This document shows positions 22,246 through 30,266 of a stretch of DNA of 64,000 nt, one piece after another; position 1 is the first letter of the stretch; each line of letters opens with the position of its first letter. The position numbers were made by a program, and so were the translations under genes. The DNA comes from Azoarcus sp. PA01 (GTDB lineage: Bacteria; Pseudomonadota; Gammaproteobacteria; Burkholderiales; Rhodocyclaceae), in the NCBI GenBank assembly GCA_001274695.2, contig LARU01000004.1, positions 558,001-622,000 on the forward strand. The letters are read 5' to 3'. The notes beneath the pieces were generated by a model that worked only from the letters and a program-made list of their open reading frames with translations, searched no databases and was not told the origin of the DNA.

Positions 22246-23491
22246 AGCGCAGGGCCTCGGCCGGATTCACGCGCGACGCGCGCCAGCTCGGATACAGCGT
22301 CGCCACCAGCGTCAGCACGAAAGACAGCGACACGATCGTGATGACGTCGGCGGGCAGCACTTTCGACGGCAGCTCGCTGATGTAGTAGATTTCCTTGTTC
22401 CACAACGTCGCGCCCGTGACCTGCTCGAGGGCGGGAATCACGATGTCGAGGTTGTGCGCCAGCAACAATCCGCCGGCGACGCCCGCGGCAAGGCCGACGA
22501 GGCCGATGATCGCGCCCTGCAGCACGAAAATCGCCATGATCGACGCGGGACTCGCGCCCAGCGTGCGCAGGATCGCGATGTCGGCATATTTCTCCTGCAC
22601 CGCCATCACCAGTGTCGACACGATGTTGAACGCCGCGACCGCGACGATCAGGAACAGAATGATCGTCATCATCGTTTTCTCCAGCGCCACGGCGCGGAAG
22701 AAATTCGCGTGGCTGCGCGTCCAGTCGCTGACGGAGACAGGGCTTTCGATCACACCGGGCAGTTCGCGCGCGACGCGCGGCGCGGCGAACAGGTCGTCGA
22801 GCTTCAGCCGCACGCCGCTGACACGCTCGTCCATGCGGTACAGCGCCTGCGCATCGCGCAAGTGGATCAGCGCGAGGCCGGAGTCGTACTCGAACATCCC
22901 CGCCTCGAAAATCCCGACGACCTCGAACTGCTTGACCCGCGGCAGCACTGCCGCCGGCGTCACGAGCCCTTGCGGGGCGATCAGCGTCACCTTGTCGCCG
23001 AGCTGCGCCTGCAGCGCGAACGCGAGGTCGCGCCCGAGCACGATGCCGAAGCGCCCGGGCTGCAGCGCGTCGAAGCTGCCCGAGCGCATGAAGCGCACGA
23101 AATCGGCGACGCCGTCTTCGGCTGCCGGCAGCACGCCGCGCACCAGCGTGCCGCGCACCGCCTGGTCGAACGACAGCATCCCCTGCTCCTGGATGTATGG
23201 CGCCGTGGCGACGACGTCCGGGTGGCGCGCGGCCTGGTCAGCCACCTGCTGCCACGCCTCGAGCTCGCCGTCGAAACCGGACACCTGCACGTGCGAAGCG
23301 ACGCCGAGGATGCGCGTGCGCAACTCCTCCTGGAAGCCGTTCATCACCGACAGCACGACGATCAGCGCGGCGACGCCCAGCGCGGTGCCGAGCATCGACA
23401 CGAGCGAGATGAAGGAGATGAAGCGGTTGCGCCCCTGCGCCCGCTTGCGCGACCGGGTGTAACGCAAGCCGACGAGGATTTCGTAACGCAT
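22238..23491 (-). CDS. lolC: Lipoprotein-releasing system transmembrane protein LolC/LolE
   Basis: Permease partner of LolD. The 417 residues have the family N-terminus [17 protein letters not shown], a first membrane helix ([29 protein letters not shown]), a large periplasmic domain, and three C-terminal helices with the FtsX-like [19 protein letters not shown] motif. The open frame runs 49 codons upstream to 23638, but MRYE at 23491 is the conserved start. Only one permease gene is present here, so it may act as a homodimer or pair with one encoded elsewhere. Confidence 0.92.
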   Translation of the reverse strand: MRYEILVGLRYTRSRKRAQGRNRFISFISLVSMLGTALGVAALIVVLSVMNGFQEELRTRILGVASHVQVSGFDGELEAWQQVADQAARHPDVVATAPYIQEQGMLSFDQAVRGTLVRGVLPAAEDGVADFVRFMRSGSFDALQPGRFGIVLGRDLAFALQAQLGDKVTLIAPQGLVTPAAVLPRVKQFEVVGIFEAGMFEYDSGLALIHLRDAQALYRMDERVSGVRLKLDDLFAAPRVARELPGVIESPVSVSDWTRSHANFFRAVALEKTMMTIILFLIVAVAAFNIVSTLVMAVQEKYADIAILRTLGASPASIMAIFVLQGAIIGLVGLAAGVAGGLLLAHNLDIVIPALEQVTGATLWNKEIYYISELPSKVLPADVITIVSLSFVLTLVATLYPSWRASRVNPAEALRYE

Positions 23492-23854
23492 CGGGTGGGG
23501 GCAGCGGCGAAAAGGCGCCATTCTGCCGCAATGACGGATCGAGCGCGACGAACGGCCTGCAGGATCGCGAAAAATCGCCACCACTCCGCTCGTTTCGATG
23601 CGTCCTGCGTCTGTCGATGCTATCAAGATGGCAATCAAATACAGCCGTTCGCCTTGAGCCCTTCGACTTCGCTCAGGACAGGATTGTCGAAGGGCTCAGC
23701 CCGAAGGGTATTTGGTTGCCGGGCTAATAACGAGAACCGCAATCCGGCGCGCACCGAGCGCGGCGTCGGCTCCCGGCCGGACCCGATCGCGTCGTGCCCT
23801 CGGACCTGCCGGGCGCTGTGCTAGACTCGATCGGCTTCTTGTTGCGGTCGCTCC
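23492..23854 (+). other. Intergenic region between lolC and the RpfE-type gene
   Basis: No credible gene. It holds the divergent promoters and one copy of a dispersed inverted repeat (23646-23709). A TAGACT at 23822-23827 is a candidate -10 for the rightward gene, but I see no convincing -35. Confidence 0.5.
23646..23709. repeat. Dispersed inverted-repeat element, copy 1
   Basis: The left arm contains GAGCCCTTCGAC and the right arm GTCGAAGGGCTC, flanked by CGTTCG-type ends. The same core (TTCGAC/GTCGAA with CTGAGC) recurs at 59690-59754 and 62595-62673, with a shorter related hairpin at 55285-55323. The copies are intergenic, like REP-type elements. Confidence 0.7.
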
Positions 23855-24943
23855 ATGCAGATTCACCTCGTCATTCCCGGCCTGATCTGGCCCGGCGCTT
23901 CGCTCGTCGCCCCCGCAGCGGGCATCGAACTTCCCGCACTCGCACGACTCCTCGGCCTCGGCCGGCGCGAGCATCGGGACTTCGAGCCGCTCGACCTCCA
24001 GCTTGCGCGCCTGTTCGGTTTGGGCACCCGCCCGTCCGACGGCCCGCTGCCGCTGGCCGCGCTGCGCCGCCTCGGCGAATCGGCACCGCTTGCGCCCGAT
24101 CCGGGCGGCGATTGGCTGTGCGCCGACCCCGTGAACCTGTCCTTCGCGCGCGAGCACCTGCTGCTCAACGATTTTCCGGCCGATGAACTCGACGAGGACG
24201 AGGTCTCGACGTTGATTGCCGCCCTCAACGACAGTTTCGGCGATCTTGGCCGCTTCGAAGCATGCACGCCGACGCGCTGGTACCTCCGCCTGGCCGCGCC
24301 GACCCGCGCCAGGCTTTTTCCGCTGCATGACGTCATCGGACGGCCTATCCGCCAGTTCCTCCCGGAAGGCGACGACGCCCGCCTGTGGCAGCGCACGATG
24401 AACGAAGTGCAGGTGCTGCTGCACAACCATCCGCTCAACCAGGCGCGCGAAGCCGCCGGGCGGCGGCCCGCGAACAGCCTGTGGTTCTGGGGTGCAGGCA
24501 CGCTGGAAAACGCCCCCGCAGCGACGCTGCCCGCAGTGCAGGCAGCCGAACCGCTCGCCCGCGGCATGGTGCGCGCCGCCGGAGGCGAAGCCGCGGCGCC
24601 GGAGCTCGCGACGGCGTTGCGCGAAGACACGATCGTCGTCCTCGACACGTTCCTCCACGCGGCACGACAGCTCGATCTGGATACTTGGCGCAGCAACCTC
24701 GCCACGCTCGAACGCGACTGGATCGCACCGCTCGTCGAGGCGCTCGGCGATGGCCGCGTGCAGAAGCTGACTCTCACCGCCCCTGGCGACCGCGGCACGT
24801 TCGAACTCGTCGTGCGCGCCGGCGAACGCTGGAAGTTCTGGCGCAAACCGCTCGCTTTCGACGCGCTTCTCAAATCGCTCACCCCGCCGGCTCCGTCTCT
24901 CCCCGCAGAGCCGGTGACCGCTCCTGCCCGCCCCGACCGATGA
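23855..24943 (+). CDS. RpfE-type / COG4255 protein of unknown biochemical role
   Basis: Soluble 362-residue protein starting MQIHLVIPGLIWPGASL, with DWLCADPVNLSFAREHLLL, RWYLRLAAP, a central MNEVQVLLHNHPLNQAREAAGRRPANSLWFWGAG segment and a C-terminal WRKPLAFDALL. I recognise the proteobacterial family annotated as RpfE-type regulatory protein and distantly related to cofactor-independent phosphoglycerate mutases. The metal-site residues of true mutases are not evident, so activity is unproven. Its stop overlaps the recJ start (ATGA), implying translational coupling. Confidence 0.7.
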   Translation: MQIHLVIPGLIWPGASLVAPAAGIELPALARLLGLGRREHRDFEPLDLQLARLFGLGTRPSDGPLPLAALRRLGESAPLAPDPGGDWLCADPVNLSFAREHLLLNDFPADELDEDEVSTLIAALNDSFGDLGRFEACTPTRWYLRLAAPTRARLFPLHDVIGRPIRQFLPEGDDARLWQRTMNEVQVLLHNHPLNQAREAAGRRPANSLWFWGAGTLENAPAATLPAVQAAEPLARGMVRAAGGEAAAPELATALREDTIVVLDTFLHAARQLDLDTWRSNLATLERDWIAPLVEALGDGRVQKLTLTAPGDRGTFELVVRAGERWKFWRKPLAFDALLKSLTPPAPSLPAEPVTAPARPDR

Positions 24944-26631
24944 CACGCATCCAGTCCCGCAACGTCCCGCCCCGTGCCGTCCAGCATCTGATCGACAGCG
25001 GCACCCATCCGCTGCTCGCGCGCATCTACGCGGCGCGCGGCGTCTCGCGGCGCGAGGAGCTCGACTACGGGCTCAAGGCGCTGCTGCCACCGGCGGCGCT
25101 GCGCGGCACCGACGAAGCCGCGCAACTGCTCGCCGACGCGATCGAGGCCGGCGCGCGGATGGTGATCGTCGCCGACTACGACTGCGACGGCGCCACCGCC
25201 TGCGCAGTCGGCATCCGCGCGTTGCGCGCCTTCGGCGCCGACGTCGGCTATCTCGTGCCGAACCGTTTCGAATACGGCTACGGCCTCACGCCGGCGATCG
25301 TCGAACTGGCCGCGCAGATGCAGCCCGACCTGCTGATCACCGTCGATAACGGCATCGCCAGCGTCGAAGGGATCGCCGCCGCGCGCAGCTACGGCATGGC
25401 GACGCTGATCACCGACCACCACCTGCCCGCCGACACGCTCCCCGATGCAGACGTCATCGTCAATCCGAACCAGCCCGGCTGCGACTTTCCAAGCAAGGCG
25501 CTCGCCGGCGTCGGCGTGATGTTCTACACGATGCTCGCGCTGCGCGCCGAGCTGCGCAGCCGCGGCGCGTTCTCCGGGCGGCAGGAGCCGAACCTCGGCG
25601 AGCTGCTCGATCTGGTCGCGCTCGGCACCGTCGCCGACGTCGTGAAGCTCGACCACAACAACCGCATCCTCGTCGCCCAGGGGCTCGCGCGCATGCGTGC
25701 CGGGCGGATGCAGCCCGGCATCCGCGCGCTGTTCGCCGCCGCCGGGCGCGAGCCCGAACGCGCGAACACTTTCGACCTCGGCTTCGCGCTCGGCCCCCGT
25801 CTGAACGCCGCCGGGCGGCTGTCGGACATGAGCCTGGGCATCGAATGCCTGATCAGCGACGACATGGGCCGGGCGCTGAACATCGCGCAGGACCTCGACA
25901 GGCTCAACCGCGAACGGCGCGGCATCGAACACGGCATGCAGGAAGAGGCGCTGATGCGGCTCACGGGCTTCGATCCCGGGCAGAGCGCGACCGTGAGCCT
26001 GTTCGAGCCCGACTGGCACCAGGGCGTCATCGGGATCGTCGCCGGACGCATCAAGGAGAAACTGCACCGACCCGTCGTCGCGTTCGCGCGCGGCGCGGAC
26101 GGCGAACTGAAAGGATCGGGGCGCTCGATCGCCAACGTGCACCTGCGCGACGCGCTCGATCTCGTCGCCAAGCGGCATCCCCAGCTGATCCTGCGCTTCG
26201 GTGGCCACGCGATGGCGGCAGGCCTGACGATCCGCGAGACGGATTACCCGCGCTTCCGGGGAGCATTCGAGGAGATCGTCCAGTCACTCGTCGGCACTGC
26301 TGACCTGACGCGCACGCTCGAAACCGACGGCGCGCTCGAAAGCGGTTACATGACGCTCGATTCGGCGCGGCTGATCGAACAGGACATCTGGGGACAGGGC
26401 TTCGCAGCCCCGGTGTTCGAGGATCGTTTCCGCGTCGACAACCAGCGTCTGCTCAAGGACAAGCACCTGAAGCTGCAGTTGTCGAAGAACGGCGCGCGCT
26501 TCGACGCGATCCGCTTCAACTTCGCCGACAGCGCGGGCGCGAACATCCATGCCGCCTACCGGCTCGCGCCGAACGAATACAACGGGGTCACCAGCCTGCA
26601 GCTGATGCTCGAACATTTCGACACCGTTTAG
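24940..26631 (+). CDS. recJ: Single-stranded-DNA-specific exonuclease RecJ
   Basis: 5'-3' single-strand exonuclease of recombination and mismatch repair. The 563 residues show the DHH phosphoesterase motifs ADYDCDGATA, VDNGIAS, TDHHLP and NPNQPGC. Further on are GTVADVVKL, the DHHA1 region with RSIANVHLRDAL and RFGGHAMAAGL, and a C-terminal OB domain. The start is the ATG at 24940, which overlaps the upstream stop; the longer open frame to 24385 is internal to the preceding gene in another frame. Confidence 0.95.
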   Translation: MTRIQSRNVPPRAVQHLIDSGTHPLLARIYAARGVSRREELDYGLKALLPPAALRGTDEAAQLLADAIEAGARMVIVADYDCDGATACAVGIRALRAFGADVGYLVPNRFEYGYGLTPAIVELAAQMQPDLLITVDNGIASVEGIAAARSYGMATLITDHHLPADTLPDADVIVNPNQPGCDFPSKALAGVGVMFYTMLALRAELRSRGAFSGRQEPNLGELLDLVALGTVADVVKLDHNNRILVAQGLARMRAGRMQPGIRALFAAAGREPERANTFDLGFALGPRLNAAGRLSDMSLGIECLISDDMGRALNIAQDLDRLNRERRGIEHGMQEEALMRLTGFDPGQSATVSLFEPDWHQGVIGIVAGRIKEKLHRPVVAFARGADGELKGSGRSIANVHLRDALDLVAKRHPQLILRFGGHAMAAGLTIRETDYPRFRGAFEEIVQSLVGTADLTRTLETDGALESGYMTLDSARLIEQDIWGQGFAAPVFEDRFRVDNQRLLKDKHLKLQLSKNGARFDAIRFNFADSAGANIHAAYRLAPNEYNGVTSLQLMLEHFDTV

Positions 26632-26703
26632 CGTCGCGGGCCTGTTGCCGCGCCTTCCGTCGCGGCCGATCAATTTCGTCTATCTATCCAAAAGAAATAT
26701 TAT

Positions 26704-26743
26704 TGTGCACTGCACATAACCATGCTGAGGAAGTGGATATAAT
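26704..26743 (+). promoter_or_regulatory. Palindrome and -10 box upstream of the OmpW-like gene
   Basis: A perfect inverted repeat TGTGCA-C-TGCACA (26704-26716) lies 21 nt before a perfect TATAAT (26738-26743), with the ATG 35 nt further on. There is no good -35 hexamer at the normal spacing, so the palindrome may be an activator or repressor site. The local sequence is distinctly AT-richer than its surroundings. Confidence 0.45.
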
Positions 26744-26777
26744 CGGAAGCGACCAATAACCGCAAGAGGATCGCGCC

Positions 26778-27446
26778 ATGAAACCTTCCTTTCTCATTTC
26801 GTCGATGCTTGCCCTCGCTGTCGCCAGCCCGGTCGCGCTCGCACACAAGCAGGGAGACATCCTCGTGCGCGCCGGCGCGGCGATGGTGGCTCCGGACATC
26901 GGCGAATCCAGCGTCTCGACGCCGGCCGGAAAGATTTCGGGGTCGGATGTCGAGGTGAGCGACGACACGCAGCTCGGCCTGACGCTCGGCTACATGCTCA
27001 CGGACCACGTCGGCATCGAACTGCTCGCAGCGACGCCGTTCGAGCACGACGTCACGCTCAAACACATGAATGGCCTCAACGGCAAGCTCGCGACGATCAA
27101 GCAGCTTCCGCCGACCCTCTCGCTGCAGTATTTCCCGCTGGACCCGTCGTCGAAGTGGCAGCCGTATGTCGGCGCCGGCATCAACTACACGTATTTCTTC
27201 GACGAGGAGCTCAAGGATGCGCGCAAGGCTCAAGGCTTCTCGCAGCTCGACCGCGAAAGTTCGTGGGGCCTCGCCGTCCAGGCCGGCATCGACTACATGT
27301 TGACCGACCGCATTATGCTGAACGCCGCAGTGTGGCGCACCGACATCGACAGCGAAGCGACTGCGCGCCTGAACGGGGCCAAAGTCAAAGTCGACATCGA
27401 TATCGATCCGTGGGTGTACATGGTCGGCATCGGCTACCGCTTCTGA
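26778..27446 (+). CDS. OmpW family outer-membrane protein
   Basis: The 222-residue precursor has a signal peptide ([22 protein letters not shown], likely cut before HKQGD). The mature part is an eight-stranded barrel: [37 protein letters not shown], a conserved [32 protein letters not shown], and a terminal aromatic MVGIGYRF typical of outer-membrane barrels. OmpW proteins form narrow hydrophobic pores; the substrate is unknown here. Ribosome-binding site AGAGGA precedes the ATG. A terminator-like hairpin follows. Confidence 0.9.
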   Translation: MKPSFLISSMLALAVASPVALAHKQGDILVRAGAAMVAPDIGESSVSTPAGKISGSDVEVSDDTQLGLTLGYMLTDHVGIELLAATPFEHDVTLKHMNGLNGKLATIKQLPPTLSLQYFPLDPSSKWQPYVGAGINYTYFFDEELKDARKAQGFSQLDRESSWGLAVQAGIDYMLTDRIMLNAAVWRTDIDSEATARLNGAKVKVDIDIDPWVYMVGIGYRF

Positions 27447-27476
27447 GCGTCGCCCGCGCCTCCCCCCGCGGAAAAC

Positions 27477-27508
27477 CGGCGGCTCCCTCCGGGCCGCCGA
27501 ATTCTTTT
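27477..27508 (+). terminator. Intrinsic terminator after the OmpW-like gene
   Basis: Stem CGGCGGC (27477-27483) / GCCGCCG (27493-27499) with a 9-nt loop, followed by AATTCTTTT. Located 30 bp after the stop codon. Confidence 0.6.
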
Positions 27509-27602
27509 GGGCACGCCGGCGGCAGCGCTGGAGGGCGCACCGCGCGGGGGCTCGTCATCGCGGGTATACTTCGCGGTTTTCCGAATTTCCCGGAGCATCG
27601 CC

Positions 27603-28707
27603 ATGGAAGCCGAACGCCTCAACGCCATCGCCCAGCAACTCGACGACCTCCGTTCGCGGGGTCGTGAACTTCGGAGGTATCTTTGACTACGATGAGAAAT
27701 CATCGAAGCTCGAAGAAGTAACTCGCGCGCTCGAGGATCCGGCCGCGTGGGACAACGCGGCCCGCGCCCAGGAACTGGGCAAGGAAAAGCGCCAGCTCGA
27801 AGACGTGGTGCACAACCTGCGCGATATCGAAAGCCTGTCTTCGGACCTGAAGGACCTGTTCGATCTCGCTGAAGCCGAGGACGACGAAGACACGCTCGGA
27901 GCGGTCGAAGCGGACCTCGGCGAGCTTCAGGCGAAAGTGCATGCGCTCGAATTCCGCCGGATGTTCTCCAATCCGATGGACCCGAACCCGTGCTTCATCG
28001 AAATCCAGGCCGGTGCCGGTGGCACCGAGGCGCAGGACTGGGCGGGCATGCTCGAACGCATGTACCTGCGCTACTGCGAGCGCAAGGGCTTCAATGTCGA
28101 GGTCATGGAAGAATCCGAAGGCGAAGTCGCCGGCATCAAGGGCGCGACGATCAAGGTCAGCGGCGACTACGCTTACGGCTTCCTGCGCACCGAGACCGGC
28201 ATCCACCGCCTCGTGCGCAAAAGCCCGTTCGACTCGAACGCGCGCCGCCACACGAGCTTCTCGTCGGTGTTCGTGTACCCGGAAGTCGACGACTCGATCC
28301 AGATCGACATCAACCCGGCCGACCTGCGCATTGACACCTATCGCGCTTCCGGCGCGGGCGGCCAGCACATCAACAAGACCGACTCGGCGGTGCGCATCAC
28401 GCACGAGCCGACCGGCGTTGTCGTGCAGTGCCAGAACGACCGCTCGCAGCACAAGAACAAGGCCGAGGCGATGTCGATGCTGAAAGCGCGGCTGTACGAA
28501 CTGGAACTGCGCAAGCGCCAGAGCGAACAGCAGAAGCTCGAAGACTCGAAGAGCGACATCGGCTGGGGCCACCAGATCCGCTCCTACGTGCTCGACCAGT
28601 CGCGCATCAAGGACCTGCGCACGAACTACGAAGTCGGCAACACCCAGGCCGTGCTCGACGGCGACCTCGACGACTTCATCGGGGCGAGCCTGAAACAGGG
28701 CGTCTGA
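27603..28707 (+). CDS. prfB: Peptide chain release factor 2 (programmed +1 frameshift)
   Basis: Recognises UGA and UAA stop codons. Translation starts at ATG 27603 ([16 protein letters not shown]), reads 27 codons to an in-frame TGA at 27684-27686, then shifts +1 to continue [13 protein letters not shown]..., giving about 367 residues. The mature part has the stop-recognition SPF tripeptide ([15 protein letters not shown]) and the GGQ peptidyl-hydrolysis motif ([14 protein letters not shown]). An open frame starting at a GTG (27664) covers only the second frame and is not the true start. Probably has its own promoter (TATACT at 27565-27570 is a candidate -10). Confidence 0.96.
27673..27688 (+). 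promoter_or_regulatory. prfB +1 frameshift signal
   Basis: An internal Shine-Dalgarno-like GGAGG (27673-27677), three nt (TAT), then CTTTGAC with the in-frame TGA at 27684-27686. Spacing and slippery codon are those of the E. coli prfB autoregulatory frameshift: low RF2 causes pausing at UGA and slippage to UUU. Confidence 0.95.
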
Positions 28708-28723
28708 GACCTTTGACCTCTTC

Positions 28724-28772
28724 GGGCGCGGCTGCCGCAATCGCGGCGTCAGCGCCCGGCACGGCCTTTTTT
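28724..28772 (+). terminator. Probable terminator after prfB
   Basis: A long imperfect GC-rich hairpin (GGGCGCG at 28724-28730 pairing with GCGCCC at 28752-28757, with inner GCTG/CAGC pairs) is followed nine nt later by six T residues. The gap between stem and T-run lowers confidence. Confidence 0.4.
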
Positions 28773-28876
28773 CCCGCGGATTTCACACGCGATTGACGCC
28801 CCCAGCCATACCCCGAGTCTAATCTTCCGACTGCGCCCGACACGTCCGGCGGGCATCGCGACAGGAGGAGAGAGAC

Positions 28877-30211
28877 ATGCAACACGCCGACCGACTCGGC
28901 AATATCTACAGCGGCGCCAGCGCTTCAGCGATCGAAGGCTTCGAGCAGGCGCTCAATGAGTTCCAGTGCTACATCGGTGATCCGGTGGCGACGATTGGCC
29001 AGGCCCTGGAAGACAGTCCCGGGTTCGCCATCGGGCACGTCTTCAATGCCTACCTGCACCTGCTCGGCACCGAGCCGGCCGCCCTTCCCACAGCGCGGGC
29101 GTCGGCCGAGACGGCCCACCGGCTTGCAGCGAATGCTCGCGAGCGCGGCCACCTCGCCGCCGTCGACCATCTCATCGACGGCGAATGGCGAGCCGCAGGC
29201 CGGATATTGGAAGACCTCGCAATCGACCATCCACGCGACGCGCTCGCCCTCCAGGCGGGCCACCTCACGGATTTCTATACTGGCGCGTCGCGCATGCTGC
29301 GCGACCGCGTCGCCCGCGCGCTGCCATCGTGGCCACCGGACATGCCCGGCTACCACAACCTGCTCGCGATGCACGCTTTCGGTTTAGAGGAAACGGGCCT
29401 TTATGAGCGCGCCGAAGCCGTCGGACGGCGGGCAGTCGAGATCGAGCCGCGCAACGGCTGGGGCCAGCACGCGGTCGCGCATGTGATGGAGATGCAAGGC
29501 CGACAGCGCGACGGCATCGGATGGATGCGCACGAATCTGGACGCGTGGTCGAGGGACAACTTCTTCGCCGTGCACAACTGGTGGCATCTCGCCCTCTTCC
29601 ATCTCGACTTGGGCGAGATCGACGAAGTGCTGGCGCTCGTCGACGGACCGATCCATGGCGCGCGTTCACAGGTCGTGCTCGACATCGTCGATGCCGCGGC
29701 GCTGCTGTGGCGATTGCAGCTGCGGGGCGTGGACGTCGGTGCCCGGTGGGAAACGGTCGCCGACGCGTGGGCGCCGTTCGCCGCCGCAGGGAACTACTCG
29801 TTCAACGACGCGCACGCGATGATGGCCTTCGTCGGTGCAAACCGCGCGGAGCAGGCCCGTACGGTGCTCGCAAGCCAGGCGCGGGCGATGCGCGGGGCCG
29901 GCGACAACGCGATATTCATCCGTGAGGTCGGCGGCCCGGTGACGAATGCGATCCACGCATTCGGCGCCGGCGATTACGCGACGACGGTGCGCCTGCTGCG
30001 CCCGGTCCGCGACATCGCGCACCGCTTCGGCGGCAGCCATGCCCAGCGCGATCTCCTCGACCTGACTTTGCTCGAAGCGGCGCTGCGCGACGGACAGCTC
30101 GCGCTGGCGCGGGCCTTGGCCGCCGAACGCCTCGACCTGAAGCCCGCGAGCCCTGCCGCGCGTGAACTGATGCAGCGCGCCTGCAGCAGCGGCGTCGCGC
30201 TGGCTGCCTGA
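28877..30211 (+). CDS. TTC38-like tetratricopeptide-repeat protein
   Basis: Soluble 444-residue helical-repeat protein: LNEFQCYIGDPVATIGQALEDSPGF, HLLGTE, AAVDHLIDGEWRAAGRILEDLAIDHPRDALAL, MPGYHNLLAMHAFGLEETGLYERAEAVGRRAVEIEPRNGWGQHAVAHVMEMQGR, and NWWHLALFHLDLGE. This order is that of the conserved TTC38 family shared by bacteria and animals. No catalytic motif or signal peptide is visible; a scaffold role is inferred. ATG start follows AGGAGGAGAGAG. It ends 55 bp from the convergent BTAD regulator gene. Confidence 0.8.
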   Translation: MQHADRLGNIYSGASASAIEGFEQALNEFQCYIGDPVATIGQALEDSPGFAIGHVFNAYLHLLGTEPAALPTARASAETAHRLAANARERGHLAAVDHLIDGEWRAAGRILEDLAIDHPRDALALQAGHLTDFYTGASRMLRDRVARALPSWPPDMPGYHNLLAMHAFGLEETGLYERAEAVGRRAVEIEPRNGWGQHAVAHVMEMQGRQRDGIGWMRTNLDAWSRDNFFAVHNWWHLALFHLDLGEIDEVLALVDGPIHGARSQVVLDIVDAAALLWRLQLRGVDVGARWETVADAWAPFAAAGNYSFNDAHAMMAFVGANRAEQARTVLASQARAMRGAGDNAIFIREVGGPVTNAIHAFGAGDYATTVRLLRPVRDIAHRFGGSHAQRDLLDLTLLEAALRDGQLALARALAAERLDLKPASPAARELMQRACSSGVALAA

Positions 30212-30266
30212 GCGTCGCCGCAGCCTCCCGCCCGGCCGCCTGCAATTTCACCCGCCCCTCCCCCGC

